Positions 11,025-23,073 are shown, counted from the first letter of the stretch. The stretch is DNA of 64,000 nucleotides from Cryptomeria japonica (GCF_030272615.1 NC_081409.1:871838379-871902378), one strand, 5' to 3'. The notes: generated by a model from the letters alone, not told the origin. Translations and numbers: made by a program.

Positions 11025-11876
11025 TGTTGGCATATGCACACTCCAATGAGATATTGTAGGTGATTGAAAGTTTTTTCATTGATGGCAACCTTACAATCCT
11101 ATGACACCAGCAAGGCATTCCACTGGCACTAGCAAGATCAGACTCTACACCGAAACTCAGGTCACCGAAACTAGCAAGATCAGACTCTACACTGGCACTC
11201 AGATCACCGACACCGGTAGTGGAAGGTAGCATACCGGCACAGAGGCTGATAGGATTTTTGTTGTAATATATTTTGTTTATTATTTATAAAATCATTGTAA
11301 GATGACTTGGCAAGTTGTAAAATGACTCTTATATAAGAGAGATCATTGTAGAACATTTGAAAGAAGTAAGGAAGAGGAATGCAATTAGGCAAAATAAGGC
11401 AGACCTATTATACGAATTATAGGTTAAGGGTTTATGTTAGAAGTAGAGTAGAAACCGGTACTAGATCTAGCATTATAGATGCTATTTTGAAATAGTACAA
11501 GACATTGGATTTATATAATCCATTTTGTAAGTCAGTGAGACTTCCTATTTTGTATTTGAGTAGTGGGCTCTAGGTAGTTGGCCTTCCTGCATGTGCAAGC
11601 CCCTCTTGTAGCAGTAATATTCTCTTATTGGCCAGTAAGTGAATATTGTGGGTCACAAATCCCACCGAGGTTTTTCCCACACTGGGTTTCCTCGTTAAAT
11701 CCTTGTGTTATGGTGTGTTTTTCATGTGGTTGTTTTTATCTTTGTTTATTGCATTGCTTTTCGCTTACCGGTACACAATATTACTATGTTTTGCATGTTT
11801 TAAGTTAAGAAATGTAATATACTAGTTAGATACTGATTCACTCCCCCCCCTCTCAGTATCTGTGGGAATCCTAATA
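11025..11876 (+). repeat. E1 3' LTR
   Basis: 852 bases, paired with 2198-3046. It ends CTAATA (the other copy has CTAACA) and is followed by GTGTA, the right target-site duplication. Confidence 0.9.
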
Positions 11877-11881
11877 GTGTA

Positions 11882-12217
11882 TCAAGTAAGAATGTTTAAT
11901 AATGACATTAATGGATATTGAATCTATGGAAATGTACTTATAGCTATGATTGAGATGATGTAATTTGTTCATAATTCTATGGTTATTAATATGGTAATTG
12001 GTATTGAAATGTTTATTTGATGTTTAAGAGAATGATTGGTTGGGCTTAGGAACATCTGGTATTGGTTCTTTAAAATGAACTTAATGGGATGTTTAGAGTA
12101 TTCATAAATGGATGTAATTAATCTATGTTAAAGTGATGGATCATATGTATATGTATGTAGAATTATATGTATAGCATGATTAGGTTACACTTTATTAATA
12201 GAAATTTATATGGTATT
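11882..12217. other. Intergenic DNA between E1 and E3
   Basis: About 340 AT-rich bases with no frame, repeat or motif that I can recognise. Probably the continuation of the host sequence at 1-2197. Confidence 0.55.
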
Positions 12218-13457
12218 TGTTAGGATAACTAGTGAACAACTAAGAGGGGGGGTGAAATAGTTGTTAATAGGTTATAACAATTAATCCACTTAATAACCTT
12301 TAACCATATTAAGTATCCGTAAAGCAGAAATAGATACCAATAAGCAATTAAACTTAACAATGAAACATATAATCAACATAATGCAATCATACCACATAAC
12401 ACCATGATTTGTACATGGAAAACCTAGAAAGGGAAAAACCACGGTGGGAAGCCTACCCACAGTCAGGTGATACTTCTACAAAAAGTACGTGTTACAATGA
12501 GGGGTCTGTACATGCAGGAAGGCACACTGCCTAGAGCTTACTGCTCATTACAAAAGAGTCTCACTGACTACAAAGAGGTTAAAATCACCTCAAGATATTT
12601 GGACAATAATCTTATAGAGTGAACTGCCAAAGATACCATCTACCATGCCTGATTACAGTCCCGGTTAAGCTCAATACTGGAGGCCTTTGACCTCTTCCCT
12701 AATCCCAATTTGATCCTCAATGATCGAACCAAATTCCTTCACATAAGATATTACAATTCATGACAATGATACCCGATCTTACAATGAGATCTTACATTCA
12801 TTTATACCAACCCTAAGGCCTAATCCAATTAGGTCGGCCACCTAAAAGATATTACAATAAGATCATTACATCAATCCATATTACAATGATATGCCATGTC
12901 AGATTAAGACCAAAACAACAATAACAAATCCATAAATCATCCTGAAACATCTCAGTAACGTGTAGAGTACACGTTAACATAATACTAGTCCATAACCTAG
13001 ATAGGCACCAGACCTATTCTGGGGGCACCACTCCAAAGAAATGTCTTCAAGTAGTTGAAGCACAATCAAAGAACATCTTCAGCATCCTGAAATCTATTTT
13101 GAAGTTGCACGAACACCACTTATGCATCCTGTCACAATTCCTCAATGAAAGCTCTGATGGTAAGACCTTAAACCAATGCTGGTAAGGGTTTACAAGAATG
13201 TATGATAGCTTCTGATTAACAAGTCAATACCAATTGACCAAAACATGTCCCAAGATCATGTTACACATAAAATCAAACATGCTTTATTGATCCAAACATG
13301 TCAGAAGTGTCCAACAGATAATCTCTTATGCCGGTAACACTATATCTTCTACCCATAACCAAAACCTGTCTGTCGGTAACCATCCAAAATAGCTAGTGTT
13401 GACATCAATGACAAAACATCAATGCAACACATAATCAATTCATCCATAATACAAACA
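12218..13457 (-). repeat. E3 3' LTR
   Basis: 1240 bases, TGTTAGGATAAC to ACAAACA on the plus strand, paired with 18076-19317. A G-run follows the start, and ACATGCAGGAAGG is shared in reverse with the E1 LTR (CCTACATGTGCAGGCCCCTC). Confidence 0.9.
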
Positions 13458-13471
13458 ATCTCCCCCTTTGA
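13458..13471 (-). other. E3 polypurine tract
   Basis: The minus strand reads TCAAAGGGGGAGAT immediately before the 3' LTR. The upstream CATCAATG context matches the E1 tract. Confidence 0.8.
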
Positions 13472-13829
13472 CATTGATGGCAACACTAGATGTGAAAAAC
13501 ATCTAAGTACCATGAAATGCCAAACAAGTCTCCACCTATGGAAGACAACCAACAATCTTCTAAACATCAATAACTCTCCCTGTGTGAATGATATCTCTAT
13601 ACAGTTCTAAATAAATCTCTCCCCTTGATGTATACAACTCCTTTTTTTTATTATTCACATTTGACATCATTTCCAAACATCTGACAAAAATATCAAAGCA
13701 ATAATGTAATCCTCTGAATCACAAAGTTGATTAATCCCCTTGAGTAGTAGCACCACTCATTAGTGCTAGAATGAGTAATACCTCTGATAATGCATGCCGG
13801 AATGAAGAAAAGCTCCATCAATCAAGTCT

Positions 13830-14645
13830 CTGTTGGAGGGGAAAAAACCCTAACCCATCTCTTAAATACTCAAATGATTCCTTAGACTATGGTTTAGTGA
13901 ATATATCTACAATCTATTCTTTAGTGTTCACATAAACCAGTTTGACTTCCTTTCCTTCTACCTTGTCCTTTAGAAAGTTATACTCTAGTGATATATGCTT
14001 AGTCTTAGAGTCAAATACTAGATTTTTAGACATGTCAATAGCTATAGAGTTATCACCGTAGATAACTACTGGTTCACTAAAATTTACCATGATATCCTTC
14101 AACATTTGCTTCATCCACAAGACTTGAGTCCAATTAGTTGTTATTACAACATACTCAACTTCTGCAGTAGATAAAGAAATGCATGACTATATTTTTATGA
14201 TCCATGAAACAAGTTTCTTTCCAAGAAAGAAAGCTCCACCAGAATTTCTCTTCCTGTAATCAGTATCTCCTCCCCAATATGAGTTAGTATATGCACATAA
14301 AGTGAAATCATCATTTTTATAATACCATAAGCCATATTTTGTTGTTCCTTGCAAATACTGGAATATCCTCTTTACTACACATTCATGATTTTCTTTAGGA
14401 TTACTTTGATATCTTGAGACAATACTTATTGCATACATAATATTTGGTCTAGTCTGAGTTAGATATAATAGACCACCAATCATAGACTTATACCTTGTCA
14501 GATTTACCAATGTATAAGTATTCTTGATAGATAATTTCTCACCTATCACCATAGGAGTACTTACCGGTTTGAAATTATCCATACCAAACTTATTCAACAA
14601 TTCCCTCAGATACTTGGTTTGATAGATAAAAATGTCTTTTGTCAA
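13830..14645 (-). pseudogene. E3 RNase H and C-terminal polyprotein
   Basis: In phase pieces 14645-14187 and 14120-13914, and an open continuation to about 13830 after a TAG near 13914. Motifs are LLYLTQTRPNIMYAISIVSRY, the RNase H start AYTNSYWGGD, YGDNSIAIDMSKN, SKTKHISLEYNF and DIFTKP. The catalytic Asp in the usual YTDSDWAGD reads Asn, and the next Asp reads Tyr. Both fit decay; the domain should be inactive. The end abuts the 3' LTR region with only a short non-coding stretch (13472-13830) that I cannot assign. Confidence 0.85.
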
Positions 14646-14646
14646 T

Positions 14647-15684
14647 TTAAGAAATCTCCAAACCTAAGAAAAATTTCATCTCACCAATCATAGACATTTC
14701 AAATTCATTCATCATATTGTTAGCAAATTCCATGCACAATTTATCTTCTCCTCCTAAAATGATATCATCAACAAATACTTCAATAATCAAAATATCATCA
14801 TGAGTAATTTTGTAATACAAATTATTGTCAGCACTGCCTTTAGTAAAACCAAGCTTCAAAAGATATTTATCCAACCTTGCATACCAAGCTCTAAGAGCTT
14901 GTTTCAAATCATATAAAGCTTTCTTCACTCTGCAAACCATATCTTTATCATCTATCAGTGAAAATCCATCAGGTTTCCCAATGTATACTTCTTCCTCAAG
15001 TTCACCATTCAAAAATGTACATTTAACATCCATTTGATAAACCTTATAGTTCTTATAAACTACATAGGCAAGAAATAGTCTAACAGCTTCAATTTTAGCT
15101 ATAGGTGCAAATGTCTCACCATAATCAGTTCCTTCCATTTAAGAATATCCTTTACAAACCAATCTAGCCTTGTTTCTTACAACTTGACCATCCTCATTTA
15201 GTTTATTCTTAAAACCCCATTTAGTTCCAATAACATTCTTATTTTTAGGTTGGGGAACTAAAGTCCAAGTTTCATTCTTCTCTATCTGATCTAATTCATC
15301 TTCCATAGCCTTTAACCAATGTTTATCCTTACAAGCTTCAATAATAGTTGTCGGTTCAACTTGAGAAATAAGACATACCTCTTCATTAGCCAGTCTCCTT
15401 CTAGTCATAACTCCCTTTTTTCTATCTCCAATGATTTGATATTCAGAATGATTTAATCTTACATACCTTGTTGTCTTCTGAACTTCAGGTTCACTATTCT
15501 GATCATCAGTCACAGTTGAATTTTCTGATTGTGCCGGTGTAACTGTCTCAGCTTCCTGTACCAGTTGAGGCATTTTCGGTTCGGTTATGATCATTTCCAC
15601 TGTTGGTTCCCTGTCATATGATATAGAATGATTTATGTAATTCTCATCTACTTTCATATTAACACTCTCCATAATTTTCTGCAA
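14647..15684 (-). pseudogene. E3 reverse transcriptase
   Basis: Two pieces (15684-15139 and 15138-14647) are divided by one stop at 15139-15141, where the usual KGYSQ-EG motif has a Gln. Motifs: LDQIEKNETWTLVPQP, GTKWGFKNKL, VYQMDVKCTFLNGELEEEV, LYDLKQALRAWY, FVDDIILGG and FEMSMIGEMKFFLGLEIS. This is Copia RT; the FEMSM(I/M)GE-type block is common in SIRE-like groups, but I do not assign the lineage firmly. The N-terminal 90 residues are a polar linker after integrase. Confidence 0.88.
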
Positions 15685-15723
15685 ACTTTTGTTATAACAT
15701 CTATATGCTTTGCTTTGAATTGA

Positions 15724-16287
15724 CTAACCAAGAAATATCCCTTCATCACATCTAGGATCAAACTTTCCAATTGAATCATCTCTTTTGATATAACATTTCC
15801 TTCCAAAAATTCTAAAATACTTAATAGTAGGTGTATGTCCAAACCATAGTTCATAAGGGGTCTTATCAGTTTCACCTTTGATGTGAACTTCGTTAAATGT
15901 GTAGACTGTTGTACTCACTACTTCTCTCCAATAGATATGAGGCAATTTGTCTTCCATCATCATAGATCTTGTTGCATCTAAAATAGTTATGTTCTTTCTT
16001 TCCACTACTCCATTTTGCTGAGGAGTCCTAGGTGCAGATAGTTGTCTCCTGATTCCATTTGTCTCACAATAACTGTTAAATTCATGAGAAGTGAACTCAC
16101 CTCCTTGATCTAATCTTAGACATTTGATTTTCAATCTAGTTTCAGTTTCAACCTTTTCTTTAAAGATCTTGAATTTCTCAAAAGCTTCAGACTTCTCCCT
16201 TAATAAAGTCACCCACATTATTCTAGAATAGTCATCAATAATTAGCATAAAATACCTATCACCTTGAAAGTTCTTGTTGGACCACAT
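15724..16287 (-). pseudogene. E3 integrase core
   Basis: 187 residues on the minus strand: DYSRIMWVTLLREKSEAF, the second catalytic Asp in RLDQGGEF, and the Glu in TPQQNGVVERKN, followed by YWREVVSTTVYTFN, GHTPTIKYFRIFG and the GIFLGYS end. The first Asp lies in the preceding frame (HTNLCGP, expected HTD) and is Asn, so the D,D,E triad is broken. A frameshift around 16250-16290 splits the domain from the protease frame. Confidence 0.88.
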
Positions 16288-16961
16288 AAGTTAGTGTGAA
16301 TCAAATCAAGTACATCATTAGATTTATCATGTATGCTCTTAAAATAACTACTAACTTGCTTTCCCAATTGACATTCCTTACATACTAGATTATGAGGCTT
16401 CATAATCTTAGGTATATCTCTAACTGCTTTAGTTGAACTAATCTTAACAATAAAAACAAAATTAACATGACACGGCCTTTTATGCCATAACCAACTATCA
16501 TCAATATGAGCAATCAAACATGTCTTATTACTAGTGTTTAAGTGAAAGATATTACCTCCAGTTTGAGTACCGGTTGCAATCTCCAAACCAATCTTGTTAA
16601 TGATTTTGCATTTTTTATCTTTAAACTGAAGTTGGAAACCCTTGTCCACCAATTTACCAACACTCAAAAGATTATGCTTTAAACCTTCTATATAATAGAC
16701 ATTATCAGTGTTATTCTTGTCATCCAAAGAAATAATACCTCTACCTTTGATCATACATGCTTTGTCATCTCCAAATCTGACTTGACCACCATTGTATTCT
16801 TGCAGGGACAAAAATTTCCCTTTATCTCTATTCATATGATGTGAGCATCCACTATCAATTACCCATTCATCCTTATCTTCAACTTTTTCTGCCAGGGCCT
16901 TTTCTTCATTCTTGATATCTAGTTTCGGTTCATCTTCCTTTAAAGCATAGAACGTGCCCAT
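16242..16961 (-). pseudogene. E3 protease and pre-integrase domain
   Basis: The protease triad is intact (WVIDSGCSHHM). It is followed by VRFGDDKACMIKGRG, GLKHNLLSVGKLVDKGF, the pre-integrase zinc-finger region (WLWHKRPCHVNF with CKECQLGKQ) and LDLIHTNLCGP. WHKRPCHVNF has Cys-His where most relatives have LGH. The first integrase Asp is Asn, a G-to-A change. Confidence 0.85.
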
Positions 16962-17089
16962 TCCTTTCCATGGTTAGATCCACTAGTAGAGTCTTCTGTC
17001 AGTTCATCCTTTGAGTCATCAATTACTCCATCCTTATCTGCTAAGTAGCATTGTTTACTTTTCTTTAATCTATATCTATTCTAGTTAGG

Positions 17090-17333
17090 CTTAAGAGGTT
17101 TCTTAACTCTTTCCTCAAACCTTGCATTCCTTTCAGGACATCTAGATTCAAAATGACCAATCTTATTACATGCAAAACATTTAAAAAGTGATTTTCCTTC
17201 ATACTTACTTTATGTCAATCCTTTAGGTACTCTTCTAGCAAATAAGGCTTCAAGTTGCTCAAGTTCTTCATCTTCTTTCCTCATGTATTCCAATTCTTTT
17301 GCATATAGGACTTTCCAATCACTTTTTCTGGTA

Positions 17334-17367
<34 letters not shown>

Positions 17368-18017
17368 CATGAAAAGAAGGTTCAGACTTTACAACTCTAG
17401 AAGATCCAAATTCTTCAAGCTCAAAAGAAGATAATTTTTCAATCCAGGTGTCTCTGTTAACTGAAGTGTTTTCCATTGTTCTTAACTCATTAATTGCAGC
17501 TGTCTTCATCTTGTAAGCCAATGGAAAGGCTCTCAAGAATTTGGAAACTATTTCATCTTCTCTTAGAAATCCTCCACAACATTGAATTCCCATAACAATC
17601 TCATTTACTCTTTCCATAAACACAACAATGCTTTCATTATCTTACCTAGTAACCATCAAGTTTAGCAATTTTTTATGTAGGGTCACCTTTATTCAAAGTT
17701 TTCAATTCATCCCACACAACCTTTTCCAATGATTTATTATTCAATCCCATGATTTGTTGATCAGTAGGCGCACACAAGAGGGCTTCTCTAGCTTTGCAAT
17801 CATTTTCAATATTCTTATCCAAGTCTATCAGAGTAGGATTGCTAGATGTCGGATCATAAGGTATGTATCCTTTCTCAGTGATCTCCCAAATATCCTTGCC
17901 AAGACATCTAGGATGAGTCTCCATTCAAATTTTCCATATCCCATAATTTGTTCCATCAAGCTTAGGAGTTTCTCTTTTGAAAATAGTTTCTGGTGGATTA
18001 GAAGTGTTAGCTGCCAT
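17090..18017 (-). pseudogene. E3 Gag with zinc knuckle and poly-Ser tract
   Basis: ATG at 18017 begins MAANTSN and reaches KLDGTNYGIWK, the standard Copia Gag start. A TGA near 17928, likely from CGA, and a frameshift around 17640 break it. The pieces are 17924-17673 and 17623-17210. A run of Ser at 17333-17366 comes from a trinucleotide repeat (ATG/ATC type). The zinc knuckle CFACNKIGHFESRC lies at about 17140-17185 after a further stop. The 5' LTR ends 59 bases upstream of the ATG. Confidence 0.8.
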
Positions 18018-18061
18018 AGGATCTACCTCAAGCGGTTAAGCTTCTACAAAAGAGGACTAAA

Positions 18062-18073
18062 GCTCTGATACCA
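18062..18073 (-). other. E3 primer-binding site
   Basis: TGGTATCAGAGC on the minus strand, two bases from the 5' LTR. Confidence 0.9.
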
Positions 18074-18075
18074 AT

Positions 18076-19317
18076 TGTTAGGATAACTAATGAACACCTG
18101 AGGAGGGGGGGGTGAATCAGTTGTTAACAGATTATAACATTTAATCCACTTAATAATCTTTAACCAGATTAAGTACCAGTAAAGCAGAAACACATACTGG
18201 TAAACAATTAAAATTAACAATGAAATAGATACTCAACACAATGCAATCATACCACATAACACCATGATTTGTATGTGGAAAACCTAGAAAGGGAAAAACC
18301 ACGGTGGGAAGACTACCCACAGTTAGATTATACTTTTGCAAAAAGTATGTGTTACAATGAGGGGCCTGCACATGTAGGAAGGCACACTGCCTAGAGCATA
18401 CTGTTCATTACAAAAGAGTGTCACTGACTATAGAGAGGTTAAAACCACCTCAAGATATTTTGAACACAATCCAATAGATTGAACTACTAGAGATAGCATC
18501 TACCATGCCCAATTACAGTCCTGGTAAAGCTCAATACTGGAGGCCTTTGACCTCTTCCTTATTCCCAATTCAATCCCCAATGATCGACCCAAATTCCTTC
18601 ACATAAGATATTACAATTCATGACCATGATACTCGATCTTACAATGAGATCTTACATTCATTTATACCAACCCTAAGGGCTAATCCAATTAGGTCAGCCA
18701 CCTAAAAGATATTACAATAAGATCATTACATAAATCCATATTACAATGATATGCCATGTCGCCTTAAGACCAAAACAACAATAACAAAAATATAAATCAT
18801 CTCGAAACATCCCGGTAATGTGTAGAGTACACGTTAACATGATACCGGTCCATAACCTAGATAGGCACCAGACCTATTCTAGGTCCACCACTCCAAAGGA
18901 ATGTCTTCAAGCAGTTGAAGCATGATCAAATAACATCTTCAGCATCCTGAAATCCATTTAGAAGTTGCACCAACACCACTTATGCATCCTGTCATGATTC
19001 CTTAGTGAAAGCTTTGTCGGTAAAACCTTAAACCAATGTGGGTAAGTGTTTACAAGAATGTATAATAGCATCCGATTACCAAGTCAATACCAACTAACCA
19101 AAATATATCCCAAGAGAATGTAACACATAAAATCAAACATAATCCATTGAGCCAAACATGCCAGAAGTGGCCAACAAATAATCTCTTCTGTCGGTAACAC
19201 CAGATCTTCTACTGATAACCAAAACCTTTCTATCGGTAACCATCCATAATAGCTAGTGTTGACATCAATGACAAAACATCGATGCAACACATAATAAATT
19301 CATCCATAATTCCAACA
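18076..19317 (-). repeat. E3 5' LTR
   Basis: 1242 bases, TGTTAGGATAAC to TTCCAACA on the plus strand; pairs with 12218-13457 along its full length with scattered, mainly transition, differences. Confidence 0.9.
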
Positions 19318-19590
19318 ATATCATGTTAGGAATGGGTGATATTGATTAGGATTTGTTAAGTGTGTAGTTAAAGTAGTGGCATTGAGATACCCGAGTGAAG
19401 CTAGATGATATAATGTGTTTTAATTCTACTTGCGTATCATGATTTGTGTATTATGTCTTTGATGACTAATTATATGTTGAGTGCTAATGAATTTTGAATG
19501 CATATGAGTAGTTGATTATATATGTTGTATTAGCTTATGTGATGTTTTAAAAAAAAATTATCTCTATTTTGCATGTTAGTTAGTGTATTT
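19318..19590. other. Intergenic DNA right of E3
   Basis: AT-rich, including a run of nine A near 19550. No frame or repeat seen. The border with the E5 remnant near 19600 is not marked by an LTR, so E5 is truncated or rearranged here. Confidence 0.5.
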
Positions 19591-19599
19591 CTGTAGAGT

Positions 19600-20145
19600 A
19601 TTTTGGCAGGCATTACAGGTCACAATGTCATTCTTCACTTCCTTCAAGGATGACAATTCTTTAGATTCACATAATCCTGTTATGGCTTGAATGACTATCT
19701 TGATGATTTTGTGGGGCTTGTCCAACCATATAAATTCATCATGTACCTGGTTTAAGATGAATCGGATCCATTATTGTTCATAGAACATTGGAAACTTGAT
19801 GAGTTGTACAAAACCCTTGTCTTCCAGTCCTTGGAATTCTATCTTCAACACCAAACTCTTATCTGCTAACTGATTATTATACAAATTCAACATTTGAGAG
19901 CTTCCCAATTCCTCAATGGGATAGTACGTGTATACCCTAATGTCTTTAATATGCAGCACTTTGTAGGGCACTGATGAAAATGCACTTTTAGGGTCATCCT
20001 TCATGGAATTGAAGGGATGATTCTTGAATCTTGGACAAGAACGCTCAGTGATGTTCACAAAAAGAAGGGTAATGGTACCAAATGCAACCATTCTTGCAAA
20101 TTCACAAATTTCAAAGTAAGAAAGTTCTACTAATAGATACCTTGC
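19600..20145 (-). pseudogene. Uncharacterised E5 coding remnant
   Basis: An open frame begins near 20133 (LLVELSYFEICEFARM) and runs through the ATG at 20091 to a TAA at 19771-19773. It then continues open to about 19600 with WLDKPHKIIKIVIQAITGL and TCNACQNT. The stretch after the stop is conserved-looking, so the stop is probably a mutation. No family is certain. It follows Gag on the same strand and may be a second ORF of E5 or part of its polyprotein. It lacks every pol motif. A frameshift near 20150 separates it from upstream coding-like sequence. Confidence 0.4.
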
Positions 20146-20499
20146 ATCGGATTAGGGTTTCTTGCCAAATCACTTTGAAAATCTGTAGTTCTTGATCTCT
20201 CATGATAGCCTTCTTCATAGATCTCCTCAAAATTCTTCTCTTCAACTGAAAAGTGTAAAATGAAGAGGTAAATTACTTTTTATTCATGGTAGACCTAACT
20301 TTTTACTGCAATAAATGTGTTTTGCCCGAATACTTTAAGATACTCTACATCTTTAAGAAATCTTTTCCAGATCTTCAAATGTGCTCAAATTCTTCTGGAT
20401 GTCCATCAAAAGAATCTACAATCATCATATACACCTTTGCAACCTATCAAAATCAGGCACATATCTCAAATAGGGGGTTTGAAATATTTTCATGATAGC

Positions 20500-20901
20500 T
20501 TCTCCCAAGGTTGGATGCCTTACCTTAGTTATTTGATGAGGTTCTAGCACCAGAATCAGGTGCAGACACACTTCCTACCTTAGAATCACTCTTCTTCAAC
20601 CAAGTTTTCTTCATCTAATCTTTGATCTCCTCAACTTTTTCTTTACGCTTCTCATCAACCATCAAATTCTTGTTCTTGTCTTTCGAACCTCTCCTATTCA
20701 CATTCCTAGTTCTGCAATACTTAGCAATGTAACCGAATTTATTGGAAGCATAGGAAATAACATTTCCTTAACTAGGTTTGAAGTTCATATGATTTCGTCT
20801 TGATCTGCACTAATTAGCAACATGTCAAAACCTACTACATGCATAACATCTGATATTTCTCCTATTTTGAAGATTATTCATCAAACTTCTACATACATTT
20901 G
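20500..20901 (-). pseudogene. E5 Gag, zinc-knuckle region
   Basis: Continuing from 23533 across nested E4, the frame (with a one-base shift) holds remains of three knuckles. The first (CFKCNKYDYKE, spanning the insertion) has lost its Gly-His. The second is CYACSRF, then a TGA, then HVAN with a TAG before Cys. The third is YASNKFGYIAKYC with the first Cys now Tyr. A Lys/Asp/Asn-rich tail follows. The order and linker length match E1 at 3766-3948. Confidence 0.6.
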
Positions 20902-21369
20902 TGTGAGAATTTGCCAAGATCTAGAGGCAATGGAAAGCACAAATAAGAGAGACAAAATAGATGATAGGAATAAACTATATTCTATCAAAATGAAAAATAT
21001 GATCAACTGGATCATTACAAGATGTTCAATGATTTCTCATACAAACAATGTAGATGAGCTTGCTTATATAGGCAAGGCTATATGGATATGTGAGCACACA
21101 AACATGACATGTGGCTCAATAAGAAACACAGGTAGGTAGGAAATAGGTGTGGGTAGGTAGGAGAAACAATAAAATATTCCACATGAGGTGGAATGTAACA
21201 ACAAGATAAGATCAACACCATAAAAGGTGGAAATTCTCCTACACGCACTATCCCAATGTGGCACAAACACCCAAGTGTCTCATACCCAAACTACTATTAT
21301 ATGCATGTACCTAAGTAAATTTAAGTAAGGTGTAATAATATCCATGATGAATAATTATTTACACCAACA
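20902..21369 (-). repeat. E4 3' LTR
   Basis: 468 bases, paired with 23086-23532. It contains an extra stretch near 21130-21160 (GTAGGTAGGAAATAGGTGTGGG) compared with the other copy. Confidence 0.85.
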
Positions 21370-23073
21370 CCCCCCCTTAAGTAAAACTTAGGGGAATGCA
21401 TGAAAGTCTACAATGCAACTAAGCAATGCAAAATGGGTCCCGGCTATGAGGCTATGTTAGGTACCCATGTACAAATGCAAATGCAATCTCCCATAAATGG
21501 AGAAAGAGAGAAAAACCACATGGGAAAAAAATCCCCCCCAAAAGAGAGATGATGAAAGTAGACAATGCTCTCAATGATGAAGAAGAAGAGACCATGAAGC
21601 CCCCCTCAATGTTGAATCTCCTACAAAGATGGTCCAATAATGTCAAAGTGTGACAAACCTAGGTACCAAGTCGATGATGATGAATCACTTGCTGCAACAA
21701 AATGAAGATCAGGCATGAAGACAACTTGCTTTGGGCATCATCTAGATACTCATAAATGGCAGAAATACTAGTACAATCCAAGTCTCATGGGAGCCATGCA
21801 CAAATGTGTACAATCTAAGTCTCAACTGGAGCCATGCACCAAGTCTCACAAGATATTCCTAATCTACATGTACAAGAGGATTACATCAAATAGTCAACAA
21901 TGACAAGATATAAAGAGGTGTGGCACTTTATGATAGTGCGAGTACAACATTGCTCATGCAAGAGCATACAACATGATAGTGCAAATCTAGAAACATGAAA
22001 ATGATGCCACCAAGAAGCCCTATAGAATACTGTAGAAAAAGACGCCTCTGATTGGGATGTGGCCAAGAGATATAAAGGAGCAAATCAACTCCTCCCCTCC
22101 CTTGATTGACAGTTGGAAGCACTGTAAGATAGGTATGAAGTGACAAGAAAAAAAGTGTTCCCAATTTTTCTTATTCCATGATATTTGTGTTTTTAAAAGA
22201 TTTTTTAAAATTTGAAAAAACAACAATTTATTATATGCCCCAACAAAAAACTTTATTATAAAATAAAGAAAAACATTAAAAAAGGCAATGTTTTTTTTAA
22301 AATAAAAAAACTTTAATAATAATTTATTAAAGGAAAAAAACTTTAAAAACTTAATTTTTTTATTTATTAAAAAACTTATTTTTAAAAAATAAGAAAAAAG
22401 TTAATTTTTTTATTTATTAAATTTGAAAAAAAAAAATTAAAAAAGCTTTTAAAAAATGAGGCCCCTGTGGGGTCTGCAGGGCAACCTGCATCACCTGCAG
22501 GTACCCTGCGTAGCAGGGCCTATGGGTGGCCGCAGGTGGTGTCCGGGCCAATAAGGATCCCCCCTCCCCACCCCTCATTAAATTTTTTTTCGCCCAAAAA
22601 AATGAAAACAATAAACATCCCCCTAATAATTAATACAAAATTTATTTTTCGAAAAAAAAATAAACGGAAAAAATAAAATTCAGACTTGTACTTGCAAGTC
22701 CATACGGTGGGCAAGGAGGGGAATTTTTTTCAACTCGGGGTAACGGAGGCCGATTTTGACTAATTGATAGTCGATCTTGGGGTTTTTGGGCCTTTTGAGT
22801 CCAATGGCGATGATGGATTTAGCCAAAAATGCTCTAAAATTCCAGATTGTTGTCAAGACAAGTAACCACCCTCCACCTTCAAACGACTCTAGATTTGGCC
22901 TCGGATTTCAGATTTGGATAAAATAAAAGGCAATTCTTAATTTCTTGAACCTCCTCAATCCAATGGTGACCTCAGATTTGACCCAACAAGCTCCAAAAAT
23001 AACCTGCAATAGAAAGCTCCAAAATGCAAAACCCCAAATTTCTCTCAATTGACAAACCAATGGCACTCTAATG
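21370..23073 (-). other. E4 internal region, non-coding
   Basis: No protein-like frame on either strand. Around 22190-22460 it is nearly pure A and T. This is followed abruptly by a GC-rich block (22460-22570) with CTGCAGG, CCTGCAG and CCCTGCG/GCAGGG inverted repeats that could fold. It could be a packaging or dimerisation structure, but that is inference. Confidence 0.65.

Larger units (their letters stand above)
2198..11876 (+). mobile_element. E1: pol-less LTR retrotransposon with Copia-type ends
   Basis: Two LTRs of about 850 bases start with TGTTGGCATATGC and end CTAACA or CTAATA. They are flanked by a perfect 5-base duplication, GTGTA at 2193-2197 and 11877-11881. The 5' LTR is followed by a tRNA-Met primer site and the 3' LTR is preceded by a purine tract. 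Without nested E2 the internal part is about 3.1 kb and holds one long Gag-like frame (3118-3985 continuing in phase at 8826-10541). I find no protease, integrase, RT or RNase H motif. The LTRs differ at roughly 25 of the first 230 bases, about 20 of them transitions, so the insertion is old. It was presumably mobilised by enzymes of another Copia. Confidence 0.85.
12218..19317 (-). mobile_element. E3: Copia retrotransposon with 1.24 kb LTRs
   Basis: Complete minus-strand element: 5' LTR 18076-19317, primer site 18062-18073, gag, protease, integrase, RT, RNase H, purine tract 13458-13471, 3' LTR 12218-13457. Flanks are GTATT (left) and ATATC (right), which match at the middle three bases with transitions at both ends, so the duplication is only tentative. 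The LTR carries the CCACCGTGG...TTTTTCCC block seen in related form in E1 and E5. Proteins resemble E8, including the zinc knuckle CFACNKIGH and protease SGCSHHM. The polyprotein has several stops and one lost integrase Asp, so it is dead. Confidence 0.88.

Noticed and set aside
22417-22714. Open frames around the E4 GC island
   Set aside because: They cross A/T runs with repetitive Phe/Lys content and overlap on both strands; no domain.
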